Source: Parvularcula sp039198765 | GTDB taxonomy: Bacteria; Pseudomonadota; Alphaproteobacteria; Caulobacterales; Parvularculaceae | DNA: 30,735 nucleotides | NCBI GenBank assembly: GCA_039198765.1 | Contig: JBCCTF010000024.1 | Coordinates: 1 to 30,735 of the forward strand | Reading direction: 5' to 3' | Shown: one piece after another, positions 15,858 through 24,468 of the stretch | Numbering within the stretch: the stretch's first letter is position 1 | Layout of the letters: every line of letters begins with the position of its first letter | The notes under the pieces: model-generated | The model's input: the letters and a program-made list of their open reading frames with translations, nothing else | What the model was told of the DNA's origin: nothing | The model's database searches: none | Program-made: the position numbers and the translations under genes

Positions 15858-15944
15858 TGCACTCTGCTCCACCTACCGATTTGTCGCGATGCAACACGAG
15901 ATCGCATAATGAAGCAACAGATAGTGCGCACATCCTGAACGGCA

Positions 15945-16523
15945 CTAAAGCCAAGTCTTAAGGCGTTGGGCGAAAGTTTCAGGGTCGGTGGTGTCATCAA
16001 ATGCGCGGATCGGCGTGCCCTCTGCGTCCGTCAGGAAGAACATCGACTGGTGGTCGACCGTGTATTCTGCCTCGCTGTTCGGCAGAGGCACCTTCTTGGC
16101 GAAGACGCGCATTTTGGCCTTGGCGTCTTCGATGGCCTCGACCGAACCGGTGAGGCCGAGGATCTCCGGAGCGAATGCCAAGTGCTGACCCAACCGCTCG
16201 GGCGTATCGCGCTCTGGGTCGACCGTGATGAACAGGGGCTGCAGTTTGTCAGCATCGGATCCCAACTGATCCAGGGTCGCAGCGAGCACACTGAGCGCCA
16301 CAGGGCAGACATCAGGGCAGCTCGTAAATCCATAATAGATCAACATCGGTTTGCCCTCGAAACGTTCATCGGTGGCTTGTTCACCGTTGACATCGATCAG
16401 GTCGAAGTCGGCCACGAACGCTTCGTTGAGAGTGATCTCTCCGGGAATGGGGCGCTCCTGCCCGCACGCGGCGAGGCAAACTGAAGCGATAAGGGCGAGG
16501 GGGAGCGGATTGGTTCTGAACAT
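15945..16523 (-). CDS. senC: SCO1/SenC-family copper chaperone lipoprotein
   Basis: This 192-residue thioredoxin-fold lipoprotein helps build the CuA centre of cytochrome c oxidase. The signal peptide ends LIASVCLAAC with the lipid cysteine at residue 20. Copper ligands are C69 and C73 in GFTSCPDVCP and H158 in YTVDHQSMFFL; TVDPERDTPERL is also a family mark. Length is typical. It is divergent from regB across a 40-base spacer. In Rhodobacter, senC lies in the senC-regA operon opposite regB; here senC still faces regB but regA has moved to the other side. The shared spacer may hold both promoters. Confidence 0.95.
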   Translation of the reverse strand: MFRTNPLPLALIASVCLAACGQERPIPGEITLNEAFVADFDLIDVNGEQATDERFEGKPMLIYYGFTSCPDVCPVALSVLAATLDQLGSDADKLQPLFITVDPERDTPERLGQHLAFAPEILGLTGSVEAIEDAKAKMRVFAKKVPLPNSEAEYTVDHQSMFFLTDAEGTPIRAFDDTTDPETFAQRLKTWL

Positions 16524-16563
16524 GGCCTATGTATAGGGAACCTCGAGTGCGGAGAGTAGGCCC

Positions 16564-17892
16564 ATGGCGCCCATTTCATTTGATAGCGCAAGCGTTTTGC
16601 GGCTTGGCACACTGACTGGCCTGAGGTGGTTTGCTGTCGGTGGGCAGATCGCCGTGTTGGCCGGCGTGCGCTTCATTCTGGGGTTTGAGCTGCCGCTTGG
16701 TCCCGTGCTCGCGTTAATCGCGTGCGGGTTTGCGGTTAACCTCTATGCGACGTTCGCCTTCTCGCCAGCGCGACCTTTGTCCGAGCGAGAGATCATCGGC
16801 TACCTTACATTCGATACGTTTCAGATCGCGGCCATTCTGTTCTTCACCGGCGGTATTCAAAATCCCTTCGCCCTCTGGCTGATCATGCAAGCGATGCTGG
16901 CGTCGAGCAATTTACCCTTGAGGCGCGCGGCATTGGTGATCGGTTCGGTGATCGGCTGCCTGACGTTCCTGGCGCTTCAGCATTACCCGCTACCCTGGAC
17001 GACGTCGGCCGGCTTCTCCCTGCCGATGCAGTACAACCTCGGCATCTGGATGGCGTTGATGCTCGGCGTCGCCTTCACCTCCGCTTATGCCTACCGGGTC
17101 GCTCAGGAGCATCGGAAGCTGTCTGCGGCGTTGGGCGCGACGCAGATCGCGCTCGGTCGAGAGGAACGCCTCACCGCTCTCGACGGTCTCGCCGCCGCGG
17201 CTGCTCACGAGCTCGGCACCCCGTTGGGCACCATCCAAGTGACCGCTCACGAGATGGTTGATGAATTGCCCGAGGGTACGCTCCGCGAAGATGCAGAGCT
17301 TCTCGTGTCTCAGGCGAAACGTTGCCAGAAAATCCTCCGTCGGTTGTCGCAGTCGGGCCAGGCGGGCGACGCTGTCCATAATGTCATCTCGTTGGACACC
17401 CTGCTTCGCGAAGCCGCACGCCCGTTCATCGACGAGCCGGACAAGCGGATCGACTTCCGCTTCGACTCCGAAAGCGGCGCAGTTCCGGATCGGATGGAGC
17501 GCCGCCCCGAGGTCATCTATGGCCTGCGGAACATCATCGAGAATGCGTTCAAGTATGCTGAGAACACTGTAGAAGTCTCGGCCAGCTGGAACGAACAAGC
17601 ACTCCGAGTCACAGTGAGCGACGATGGTCCCGGCATCCCTCCTGAGACCATGATGCGGCTGGGTGAGCCGTACCCGAGACCCTCAGGGAAGGCCCAATCG
17701 AGCAAGGGCGGGCTCGGGCTTGGGTTCTTCATCGCGAAAACGTTACTGGAACGAACAGGCGCGACCCTGACATTTGGCAATCATTCCAGTCACTCAGGGG
17801 CATGGGTGGGCGTCACTTGGCCACTGGCCAACTTGAGCGAACGCCCCACATCTCTTGGGGAGATGCAACCAGAAGAAGCATTTGCAATATGA
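16564..17892 (+). CDS. regB: Redox-sensing histidine kinase RegB/PrrB
   Basis: This is a 442-residue sensor kinase. The N-terminal 180 residues hold about six membrane helices with the ubiquinone-binding heptapeptide GGIQNPF at 96-102. The H-box is AAAAHELGTPLGTI with the phosphorylated H215. The redox-active cysteine is C254 in AKRCQKILRRL, 39 residues after the histidine, nearly the 40 of Rhodobacter RegB (H225, C265). ATP-binding boxes are IIENAFKYA, DDGPGIP and GGLGLGFFI. GGAGAG precedes the ATG. RegB controls respiration, CO2 and N2 fixation and photosynthesis genes in response to quinone redox state; the regulon here is unknown. The regA start overlaps its stop in an ATGA. Confidence 0.96.
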   Translation: MAPISFDSASVLRLGTLTGLRWFAVGGQIAVLAGVRFILGFELPLGPVLALIACGFAVNLYATFAFSPARPLSEREIIGYLTFDTFQIAAILFFTGGIQNPFALWLIMQAMLASSNLPLRRAALVIGSVIGCLTFLALQHYPLPWTTSAGFSLPMQYNLGIWMALMLGVAFTSAYAYRVAQEHRKLSAALGATQIALGREERLTALDGLAAAAAHELGTPLGTIQVTAHEMVDELPEGTLREDAELLVSQAKRCQKILRRLSQSGQAGDAVHNVISLDTLLREAARPFIDEPDKRIDFRFDSESGAVPDRMERRPEVIYGLRNIIENAFKYAENTVEVSASWNEQALRVTVSDDGPGIPPETMMRLGEPYPRPSGKAQSSKGGLGLGFFIAKTLLERTGATLTFGNHSSHSGAWVGVTWPLANLSERPTSLGEMQPEEAFAI

Positions 17893-18437
17893 CAGAACTT
17901 GCCCCTTTGCCTGAAGACGCATCCTGCCTCGTGCTGGATGATGACCAGCCTTTCCGCACGCGCCTCGGTCGCGCGCTGGAAAAACGCGGGTTCACGGTCA
18001 CGCTTGCTGAGACGGTCAACGAGGCGAAGGCGCTTATCCGCGACGCCGCTCCTGCTTTTGCGGTGGTGGACCTGCGCCTTGGCGACGGTGACGGCATCGA
18101 CGTCGTCAACTTCCTGGCTGAGAAGCGTGAGAACGCCAAAGCTGTGATCCTCACCGGCTACGGCAACATCACCACCGCCGTGGCTGCCGTGAAAGCTGGC
18201 GCGATCGACTATCTCGCCAAACCTGCCGATGCCGACGACGTGCTCAAGGCGCTCCTGGCACCGAAAGGTGAGCTGCCTGATCCGCCTGAGAACCCCATGT
18301 CCGCCGACCGTGTGCGGTGGGAGCATATCCAGCGGGTCTACGAGCTGTGCGGTCACAACGTGTCTGAAACAGCCCGCCGCCTGGGCATGCACCGACGCAC
18401 ACTGCAGCGCATTTTGGCCAAGCGCGCGCCGCAGTAG
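17889..18437 (+). CDS. regA: Response regulator RegA/PrrA/ActR
   Basis: This 182-residue regulator has a receiver domain (residues about 10-125) with acid pocket D17-D19, phosphoacceptor D61 in VVDLRLGDGDG, T89 and K111. A proline-bearing linker, ELPDPPENP, joins it to a Fis-type helix-turn-helix that reads NVSETARRLGMHRRTLQRIL, nearly invariant across RegA proteins. It is the DNA-binding partner of RegB. I chose the ATG at 17889, which overlaps the regB stop as ATGA and aligns with known RegA starts, over an upstream in-frame start within regB. Direct regB-regA coupling differs from the Rhodobacter layout, where the two genes diverge. Confidence 0.96.
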   Translation: MTELAPLPEDASCLVLDDDQPFRTRLGRALEKRGFTVTLAETVNEAKALIRDAAPAFAVVDLRLGDGDGIDVVNFLAEKRENAKAVILTGYGNITTAVAAVKAGAIDYLAKPADADDVLKALLAPKGELPDPPENPMSADRVRWEHIQRVYELCGHNVSETARRLGMHRRTLQRILAKRAPQ

Positions 18438-18443
18438 CGGCGT

Positions 18444-19382
18444 TTAGCGCTCGGTAAAGAGCGCTTCGCTCAGGAATTCCCGAACCGTGGGATGAAAGGC
18501 CGGGTCCAAACGCGAAGCGTTGTGGTCCCGCTCCGGCATCACCCTGTAGGTGACAGTGTCATTTCCGGCTTCACGCAAGCTGTCGGCAAGGTCAGCACCG
18601 AGGCGCCCTGGAAGCAGTCGATCGGCGCCTGCATCAATGATCAGTATAGGGATGTCCCGCCCTGATAAGGCTTCTTCAGCGTTCAGCCAGGCGATGCTTT
18701 GAGTTGCGCGGGTCCGCAAGAAGGGCCCAAGCCAATCGGGCCGAACATCGTCGATCATCACATCGATACTCGGCCCCGATGCCTCGACGATCACAGCGGC
18801 CGCATCTGGGTCAAGCTCGGCCATCCGTGCACAGACTTGCCCACCGAGTGATAGCCCCCAGTAAACGATGGGCGCACCGCCACTCTGGTCTTTGGCGAAG
18901 CTTACCAGCTCTGGCAGCGAGGCTTGTAGGCGTGCTGCGCTGAGAGGGCCCGGTGTGTCGCCGTAGCCCGGGTAGTCAAACAGCAGCACGTTGCCGTGCC
19001 TCAACACTTGATCCGTGTACCACTGACCAGCGCCGAGGCGATCGGCGCCATTCCCGCCGCAATGGACGAACAGCACATCATGTCCCGCCGCGCGGGCGAG
19101 GGTGACGGCAATCTCACCGCCTGCGGTTTCAACGTACTGGTGCTGGATATCTGGGTTGGCTCCAGACACGCCGTAGGCTCGCGCCTTCAGAAGCGCCTCC
19201 TGTGGGAACGCACGCGGTACAGTTTGTTCGTTGACGGAACGTTTGGGCGGCTGAAAAATGACCCGCTCACCGATAGGGATCTGCACACAGGCGGCAACGG
19301 CAAAGAGCAGAGCCGCAAAAGCGGCAAGCGCCCTAGTCACTCTGCCCGCTTGCCCAAGTCCTATGCTCCGTATCCAGCTCAT
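18444..19382 (-). CDS. Alpha/beta hydrolase lipoprotein
   Basis: This 312-residue protein has a lipoprotein signal, TRALAAFAALLFAVAAC, with the cysteine at residue 32, so it is likely anchored in an outer or inner membrane leaflet. The alpha/beta hydrolase core shows the oxyanion region VLFVHCGGNGADR, the nucleophile elbow GLSLGGQ with S178, an acid in LIIDAGADRLL (D250 or D254) and H287 in PERDHNAS. The fold resembles the BEM46/ABHD13 group. Substrate is unknown. The ATG at 19382 lies inside the end of the malic enzyme gene (50-base overlap). A GTG at 19340 would give an ideal short signal peptide and almost no overlap, and may be the true start. Confidence 0.82.
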   Translation of the reverse strand: MSWIRSIGLGQAGRVTRALAAFAALLFAVAACVQIPIGERVIFQPPKRSVNEQTVPRAFPQEALLKARAYGVSGANPDIQHQYVETAGGEIAVTLARAAGHDVLFVHCGGNGADRLGAGQWYTDQVLRHGNVLLFDYPGYGDTPGPLSAARLQASLPELVSFAKDQSGGAPIVYWGLSLGGQVCARMAELDPDAAAVIVEASGPSIDVMIDDVRPDWLGPFLRTRATQSIAWLNAEEALSGRDIPILIIDAGADRLLPGRLGADLADSLREAGNDTVTYRVMPERDHNASRLDPAFHPTVREFLSEALFTER

Positions 19383-21639
19383 AAGCCGCCATGGCTGCCA
19401 GTGTCAGAATGTCGTTTACCTGTACGCCGGTCTGAACAATCTGCACAGGCTTGGAGAGGCCGATCAGTACCGGGCCAATCACCGTTGCACCGCCAATTTC
19501 TGCGAGCAGCTTGGATGCAATTCCGCCTGAGTGCAGTCCGGGCGCGATCAGCACATTGGCATCACCCGTCAGCCTACTGAATGGATAAAGCTCGCGCAGG
19601 CGACCGTTGAGCGCCATCCGCGGTGTCATTTCTCCTTCGTACTCGAAATCAATGTCTTTGCGCTGATCAAGCTTAGCCACCGCATCAGCAACGCGTTGCA
19701 TATTATCTGTGCGCGGATTGCCAAAGTTCGAGTGTGAGAGGAAGGCCACCCGCGGCTCAAACCCAAGCTGCCGCACGGCGTGCGCAGTCTGCACCGCGAT
19801 GTCCGCCAGCTCGTCCGAGTTCGGTGTTTCCGCAAATGAGGTATCCGAGATGAACACCGTCCGCCCGCGCGCGAGGACAGCTGACATCCCGATCACCCGC
19901 TCACCGGGACGCGGATCAAGCGCATACTGAACATTCCGTAGCGCAACATTGTAGTGGCGGGTCACGCCAGTCACCATGCCGTCGGCGTGGCCGCAGGCCA
20001 GCATACACGCACCAAACGTGTTCCGGTCCTGGTTCACCAAGCGGCGACAGTCGCGCTCAAGATAACCCTTACGCTGTAGGCGGCGATATAGAAAATCCGT
20101 ATACAGCTTAGTATTTGCTGATTCCTTCGCGTTCCAGATTTCAATCTGGTGGTTCGGACTCAACCCGAGCTGGCCAATCGTCCGCATCACGGCGGAATCC
20201 CGCCCAATGAGAACCGCTTGGCCAAGACCTTGGCTTTGGAAGCTGTAGGCCGCGCGGATCACCGCTTCCTCTTCACCCTCGGCAAACACAATCCGCTTCT
20301 TCGGTTCAGAAGATCGGACACGGGAGTAGACTTTCTGTAGGAAAGCCGCCGAAGGATCGAGGCGCGTCGCCAAACGGTCCTGGTACGTCTCGATGTCTTC
20401 GATAGGCTTCCGCGCCACACCCGTATCGCAGGCCGCTTGCGCAACGGCCGGCGGAATCTTCGCAATCAAGCGCGGGTCGAAGGGCGTCGGAATGATATAG
20501 CCCGGTCCATATTTCAACCGTGTGCCGTAAGCATCAGCCACTTCGTCGGGCACATCTTCTCGAGCCAACTCAGCCAGCGCACGGGCGCATGCTGCTTTCA
20601 TTTCTTCGTTGATCGTCCGTGCACGAACATCAAGCGCACCACGGAAGATGTACGGGAAGCCAAGGACGTTGTTGACCTGGTTTGGATAGTCCGAACGGCC
20701 GGTCGCCATGACAGCATCGCCGCGTACCTCGGCCACCTGTTCTGGGTTGATCTCTGGCGTCGGATTGGCCATCGCGAAGATGATCGGATTCGATGCCATC
20801 GAGCGCACCATCTCCGGAGTAAACGCTCCGCCCACGGACAGACCAATCGCGACATCCGCACCGTCCATCGCCTGGGCCAGTGTTTCCTTGTCGGTCTCTA
20901 CAGCATGGGCCGACTGCCACTGGTTCATGGGTTTCTCGCGGCCTGGGCGCAAAATGCCGCCGCGATCTGCCATCAGCACGTTTTCGTGCTTCACGCCGAG
21001 CAGCTTGAATAGGCTGACCACGGACAATGCTGACGAACCAGCACCGGATACGGCAACCTTCACATCCTGGATGCGCTTGCCGGTGATATCGACAGCGTTG
21101 AGGAGGCCCGCGGCGGCGATGATCGCCGTGCCGTGCTGGTCGTCATGGAACACCGGAATGTCCATGAGCTCCTTCAGCCGTTCTTCGATGTAGAAGCTGT
21201 CGGGCGCCTTGATGTCTTCGAGGTTGATGCCGCCGAAAGATGGGCCCAGGTGGCGCACCGCGTCGATGAACGCGTCGGGGTCCTCCGTGTCCACCTCGAG
21301 GTCGATCGAGTCGATATCCGCGAACCGTTTGAAGAGGACCGACTTGCCCTCCATCACCGGCTTGGAAGCCAACGCCCCGAGGTTGCCGAGACCGAGGATC
21401 GCCGTACCGTTCGAGATGACAGCGACCATGTTGCCCCGTGCAGTCAGGTCGTACGCACTGTCTGGGTCCTCGGCGATCTTCTCCACGGGCACGGCCACGC
21501 CGGGGGAGTAGGCGAGGGACAGGTCCCTCTGCGTCGCCATCGGCTTGGTCGGGGTGACCTCCAACTTGCCGGGCTTGCCGCGGCTGTGAAAGTCGAGTGC
21601 TTCCTGATCGGTGAATTTCGTCGTTGTATCGTCGGCCAT
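19333..21639 (-). CDS. maeB: NADP-type malic enzyme with phosphotransacetylase-like C-terminal domain
   Basis: This 768-residue protein is of the large MaeB/TME type. Residues about 15-165 are the malic enzyme N-terminal domain (SLAYSPGVAVPVEKI, ISNGTAILGLGNLGALASKPVMEGKS). Residues about 165-400 bind nucleotide (FHDDQHGTAII, AVSGAGSSALSVV, and IFAMANPTPEI). Residues about 430-768 form a PTA-like domain (KKRIVFAEGEEEAVIRAA, VLIAPGLHSGGIASKLL) thought to be regulatory, often through acetyl-CoA, rather than catalytic. It converts malate to pyruvate and CO2. With the PPDK regulator and isocitrate lyase it fits C4-to-C3 carbon flow. NADP rather than NAD preference is not certain from sequence. 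Confidence 0.95.
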   Translation of the reverse strand: MADDTTTKFTDQEALDFHSRGKPGKLEVTPTKPMATQRDLSLAYSPGVAVPVEKIAEDPDSAYDLTARGNMVAVISNGTAILGLGNLGALASKPVMEGKSVLFKRFADIDSIDLEVDTEDPDAFIDAVRHLGPSFGGINLEDIKAPDSFYIEERLKELMDIPVFHDDQHGTAIIAAAGLLNAVDITGKRIQDVKVAVSGAGSSALSVVSLFKLLGVKHENVLMADRGGILRPGREKPMNQWQSAHAVETDKETLAQAMDGADVAIGLSVGGAFTPEMVRSMASNPIIFAMANPTPEINPEQVAEVRGDAVMATGRSDYPNQVNNVLGFPYIFRGALDVRARTINEEMKAACARALAELAREDVPDEVADAYGTRLKYGPGYIIPTPFDPRLIAKIPPAVAQAACDTGVARKPIEDIETYQDRLATRLDPSAAFLQKVYSRVRSSEPKKRIVFAEGEEEAVIRAAYSFQSQGLGQAVLIGRDSAVMRTIGQLGLSPNHQIEIWNAKESANTKLYTDFLYRRLQRKGYLERDCRRLVNQDRNTFGACMLACGHADGMVTGVTRHYNVALRNVQYALDPRPGERVIGMSAVLARGRTVFISDTSFAETPNSDELADIAVQTAHAVRQLGFEPRVAFLSHSNFGNPRTDNMQRVADAVAKLDQRKDIDFEYEGEMTPRMALNGRLRELYPFSRLTGDANVLIAPGLHSGGIASKLLAEIGGATVIGPVLIGLSKPVQIVQTGVQVNDILTLAAMAAYELDTEHRTWASGQSD

Positions 21640-21663
21640 GGCGTCCGCTTAGCGTCACTATTG

Positions 21664-22245
21664 TTAAGGGATCAGCCACGTTGCGCGCGCGGGATCAACT
21701 GAAAAATCCAGCTTGGCGCGGCGATGCCCCTCGCGGCTGAGGCGCAGATAATCCGCAGTCTGAGGAGTGAACTGGATGACGGCGAAGGTCTCCTCCGCCG
21801 GGACGGCGTCGGCCTGCGCCTCCTCCGGCGCATCAATCGGCGTGCCAGGCGCGGGCGCGATGGTGTAGTCGAGGAGCGGCCCCTGCCGCGCGCGGTCTAG
21901 CGCCTCCTGCCAAACCGGCCCCGCGGTGAGGATCTCAGCTGTCCCAGAAAACCTCAGCTGCACCCGCGCCTTAGGGTCGTAAAAGTGCACCGCCGCCCGC
22001 GGGTTCGCGGCCAGCTCCGCCGCCTTGGCCGTCCGCCGATCGGTATAGAACGTCAGACCATACGTACCCGGATCAAACCGCCGAAGCACCACCGTCCGCA
22101 CCGCCGGCACCCCATCCATGCCCACCGTCGCCAACGCCGGCCAGTGGTAGGCATGCCTGCCGTCCACCGCGCCCCGGGCCAGCGCCTGCGCCGCGGTTTC
22201 CCATATCCCGGAAAGCGAAGCGGGCACGCCAGGCTCACTCCCCAT
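21664..22245 (-). CDS. Pyridoxamine 5'-phosphate oxidase-like FMN protein
   Basis: This is a 193-residue split-barrel flavoprotein. The segments PALATVGMDGVPAVRTVVLRR, FYTDRRTAKAAELAANPRA and VHFYDPKARVQLRFSGTAEI are the FMN-binding strands of the PNPOx-like (Alr4036/Pyridox_oxase_2) family. The substrate-binding and dimer residues of genuine PdxH are not obvious and the central region is diverged, so true PNPOx activity is doubtful. The ATG at 22245 overlaps the stop of the TPR gene upstream by 11 bases, which implies co-translation; a TTG at 22254 is less likely. The pair malic enzyme/flavoprotein is separated by only 24 bases. Confidence 0.82.
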   Translation of the reverse strand: MGSEPGVPASLSGIWETAAQALARGAVDGRHAYHWPALATVGMDGVPAVRTVVLRRFDPGTYGLTFYTDRRTAKAAELAANPRAAVHFYDPKARVQLRFSGTAEILTAGPVWQEALDRARQGPLLDYTIAPAPGTPIDAPEEAQADAVPAEETFAVIQFTPQTADYLRLSREGHRRAKLDFSVDPARATWLIP

Positions 22246-24382
22246 CAAGAACAATCCCCCGCTCTGCCGCCTCGGCGATTAGGTTGGCGCGGTTTTGGGT
22301 GGTGACGGCGTGGTAGGTGGGCACGCGTTCTTCGGTCCACTCCAGCAACGCATTGTCAAACGCCGCCAGTGATTTCGCCCAAGCCCCGTCATCACCACGC
22401 AACCCCAGGACCGCAAGAGCACCCCCCAGATTGTTCTGGGTCGTGGCCCAATCGAGGGGGACCTTGTCGCGGGTCCATTCGAGGAGGGCGTTTTCATAGG
22501 CCTCGACGGCGCGCGCGAGGGTCTCGTCATCGCCGCGCTCTCCCAGCAACCTAAGTGAGTTGCCGAGGTTGTTCTGCGTCATGGCCCAGTCGAGGGGGAG
22601 CTGGTCTCTTGTGTATTCGAGGAGAGCGTCTTCATGAGCTTCGACAGCGCGTCTGAGGGCCTTGTCATCGCCGCGTTTCCCCAGCACGGAAAGGGCGTTG
22701 CCGAGGTTGTTCTGCGCCATGGCCCAGTCGAGGGGGTGCTTGTCTCTGGTGTGTTCCAGGAGAGCGTTCTGATAGGCCTCGACGGCGCGTCTAAGGGCGT
22801 CGTCATCGCCGCGTTCTCCTAGCACCCTTAGGGCGCTTCCGAGGTTGTTCTGTGTCACGGCCCATTGAAGAGGAAGCTTTTCTCGTTTGAGTTCGAGAAG
22901 AGCGTTTTCAAAGGCCTCGACAGCGCGCCTAAGGGCGTTGTCATCGCCGTACTCGCCCAGCACCCGAAGTGTTATGCCCAAGTTGTTCTGTGTCATGGCC
23001 CACAGGAGGGAGAGCTTGTTTCTGGTGTATTCGATGAGAGCGCTTTCATACGCCCCGACCGCTTGCCTGAGGGCGTTGTCATCACCGCGCTCGCCTAGAT
23101 AGCGGAGGTTGATCGCGAGGTTGTTCGATAACCTTGCCCGCTCCAGACCGTCGTTGGTTTCGTCGCGGAGCTGTTTGAGAAGCGCAACCGCGGTTTCGAG
23201 CGCGGCGCGGTCGCCGAAGATTTGGCCTCGCTGTTCCAACAGGTCGGCAGCGCGTTCTCGCCATGTGGCCGTATCTTGCCAACGGCTCTGTGGGGCTTCA
23301 TGGGCGGCTTCGAGATAGAGGGCCGCGCCGCGCCCGGGGTCTTCGACAGCGGCATAAACTGCTTCTTCTGACATGATGATCGCAAGTTGAAACTGCTCCT
23401 CCGCCCACTTTGTCGTCATCTGTCGTTGCTCGGAGGCAATGTGTTTTTTCCACTCAAGGCGGATAGTACGCAGGATGTACTCAGCGCCGTCGAGATCGTC
23501 GGCGTCGAGCGCGGCTTTGGCTTCCTTCCGCGCTTTCTCCAATTCTCTCGGTAGGTTCCGCTTCTGATCCGCCTCCTGCATCAGCGCACGGAAACGATGC
23601 ACCAAGCCGTCGAGGGCCTCTGCCCATTTCTCTTCAGGCACCCCATCGTCGAGGATGCGCACCAGGAACCGGTCGATCAGCTTGTCCCGGCCTTTCAACT
23701 CCTCCCGCAGCTCGCGGATCTCATCGCTCAACTTGGCGTTGATCTCGTCGAGTTTCGCATGGGTCTCGCGCTCGGCAATGAAAGTTCGGATCTTTTGAAA
23801 GCGCTGCCACCGTTTTTCTTCGGTCTTGATCAGCTCGCCGAGGGTGGCGGCAAACCCTGCGGCGAACCCGTGCGCTGGATCCAGGAACGCCTCTCTTAGT
23901 GCGGGCGGGGTTTCGTCCCAGCCTCCGAGCGTAATCACCTCGTCAAGCGCAGCTTCGGCAAACGCCTTCTCACTTTCTTCGACCGTCCCGTGCTGTTGCG
24001 CGAGGAGCTGGTCGTAGGCGCTCTCTAGGGCTTCTGCTGCGCCCTGGTCGAGGTCAATCAGCTCGCCCAAGCCCAGTTTGTGGACCTTGGACATCTTCTG
24101 ATCCAGCGCGTGTTGAGCGGTGATCCCGGTGTGCCAGCGGCCCGTGCTGAGGATGCCATAGTGGCCGTTCTCGCTCTCCCAATCCCGGATTGCCTGCGCT
24201 GCCTCTTGCAATAGGACACCGTTCGTCTTCCAGCGGGCGTAGCAAGCGGCGCGAATCACTTCGTGGTTGGGGTCGACTGTGCGGCGCCGCAAGCGCTCGA
24301 CCACACGCTCCGCAGCTCCTTCGAGTGGACCCTGAGAGACCACTTGAACCACGCAGGACAACATCATCAGCAACAGTTCCAT
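22235..24382 (-). CDS. Large protein with six 46-residue TPR-like repeats, function unknown
   Basis: This is a 715-residue protein. The N-terminal 185 residues match no domain I recognise. Residues about 186-242 look like a coiled coil (rich in E, K and L heptads, e.g. LDEINAKLSDEIRELREELK), and residues 250-419 are helical, partly TPR-like (DDLDGAEYILRTIR). Residues 420-695 are six consecutive 46-residue units with the pattern NNLG-x(2)-LRVLGERGDD-x-ALRRAVEAY, closing PLDWAMTQ. A truncated seventh unit ends the protein. Such repeats usually form a superhelical peptide-binding scaffold. I chose the ATG at 24382 (MELLLMML), since the upstream extension would run antisense into nfuA and is proline-rich nonsense. 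It is probably co-expressed with the flavoprotein gene. No catalytic motif is visible. Confidence 0.82.
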   Translation of the reverse strand: MELLLMMLSCVVQVVSQGPLEGAAERVVERLRRRTVDPNHEVIRAACYARWKTNGVLLQEAAQAIRDWESENGHYGILSTGRWHTGITAQHALDQKMSKVHKLGLGELIDLDQGAAEALESAYDQLLAQQHGTVEESEKAFAEAALDEVITLGGWDETPPALREAFLDPAHGFAAGFAATLGELIKTEEKRWQRFQKIRTFIAERETHAKLDEINAKLSDEIRELREELKGRDKLIDRFLVRILDDGVPEEKWAEALDGLVHRFRALMQEADQKRNLPRELEKARKEAKAALDADDLDGAEYILRTIRLEWKKHIASEQRQMTTKWAEEQFQLAIIMSEEAVYAAVEDPGRGAALYLEAAHEAPQSRWQDTATWRERAADLLEQRGQIFGDRAALETAVALLKQLRDETNDGLERARLSNNLAINLRYLGERGDDNALRQAVGAYESALIEYTRNKLSLLWAMTQNNLGITLRVLGEYGDDNALRRAVEAFENALLELKREKLPLQWAVTQNNLGSALRVLGERGDDDALRRAVEAYQNALLEHTRDKHPLDWAMAQNNLGNALSVLGKRGDDKALRRAVEAHEDALLEYTRDQLPLDWAMTQNNLGNSLRLLGERGDDETLARAVEAYENALLEWTRDKVPLDWATTQNNLGGALAVLGLRGDDGAWAKSLAAFDNALLEWTEERVPTYHAVTTQNRANLIAEAAERGIVLDGE
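22298..23125 (-). repeat. Six tandem 138-bp coding repeats
   Basis: The marker ttgttctg recurs at 22431, 22569, 22707, 22845 and 22983, with the related ttgttcga at 23121: five intervals of exactly 138 bases. Each unit encodes 46 residues of the TPR-like protein. Units 2 to 5 are most alike at the DNA level; units 1 and 6 are more diverged. No indel has disturbed the frame. Confidence 0.93.
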
Positions 24383-24468
24383 AGCTTTAATCTGGCTATC
24401 GCGCGCTGTTTTCTCAATCCACCCTTTCGCCGCTTGCCCTTGCCGCCCCAGCGCGCCATTTCCCTTCC

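Noticed and set aside
15858..15944. PhaR-type operator between phaZ and senC
   Set aside because: A few TTGC/TGCAA fragments occur, but no pair has convincing spacing or symmetry.
22298..23125. CRISPR-like array
   Set aside because: The regular spacing comes from in-frame 138-bp protein-coding repeats. There are no short identical repeats with unique spacers and no cas genes.
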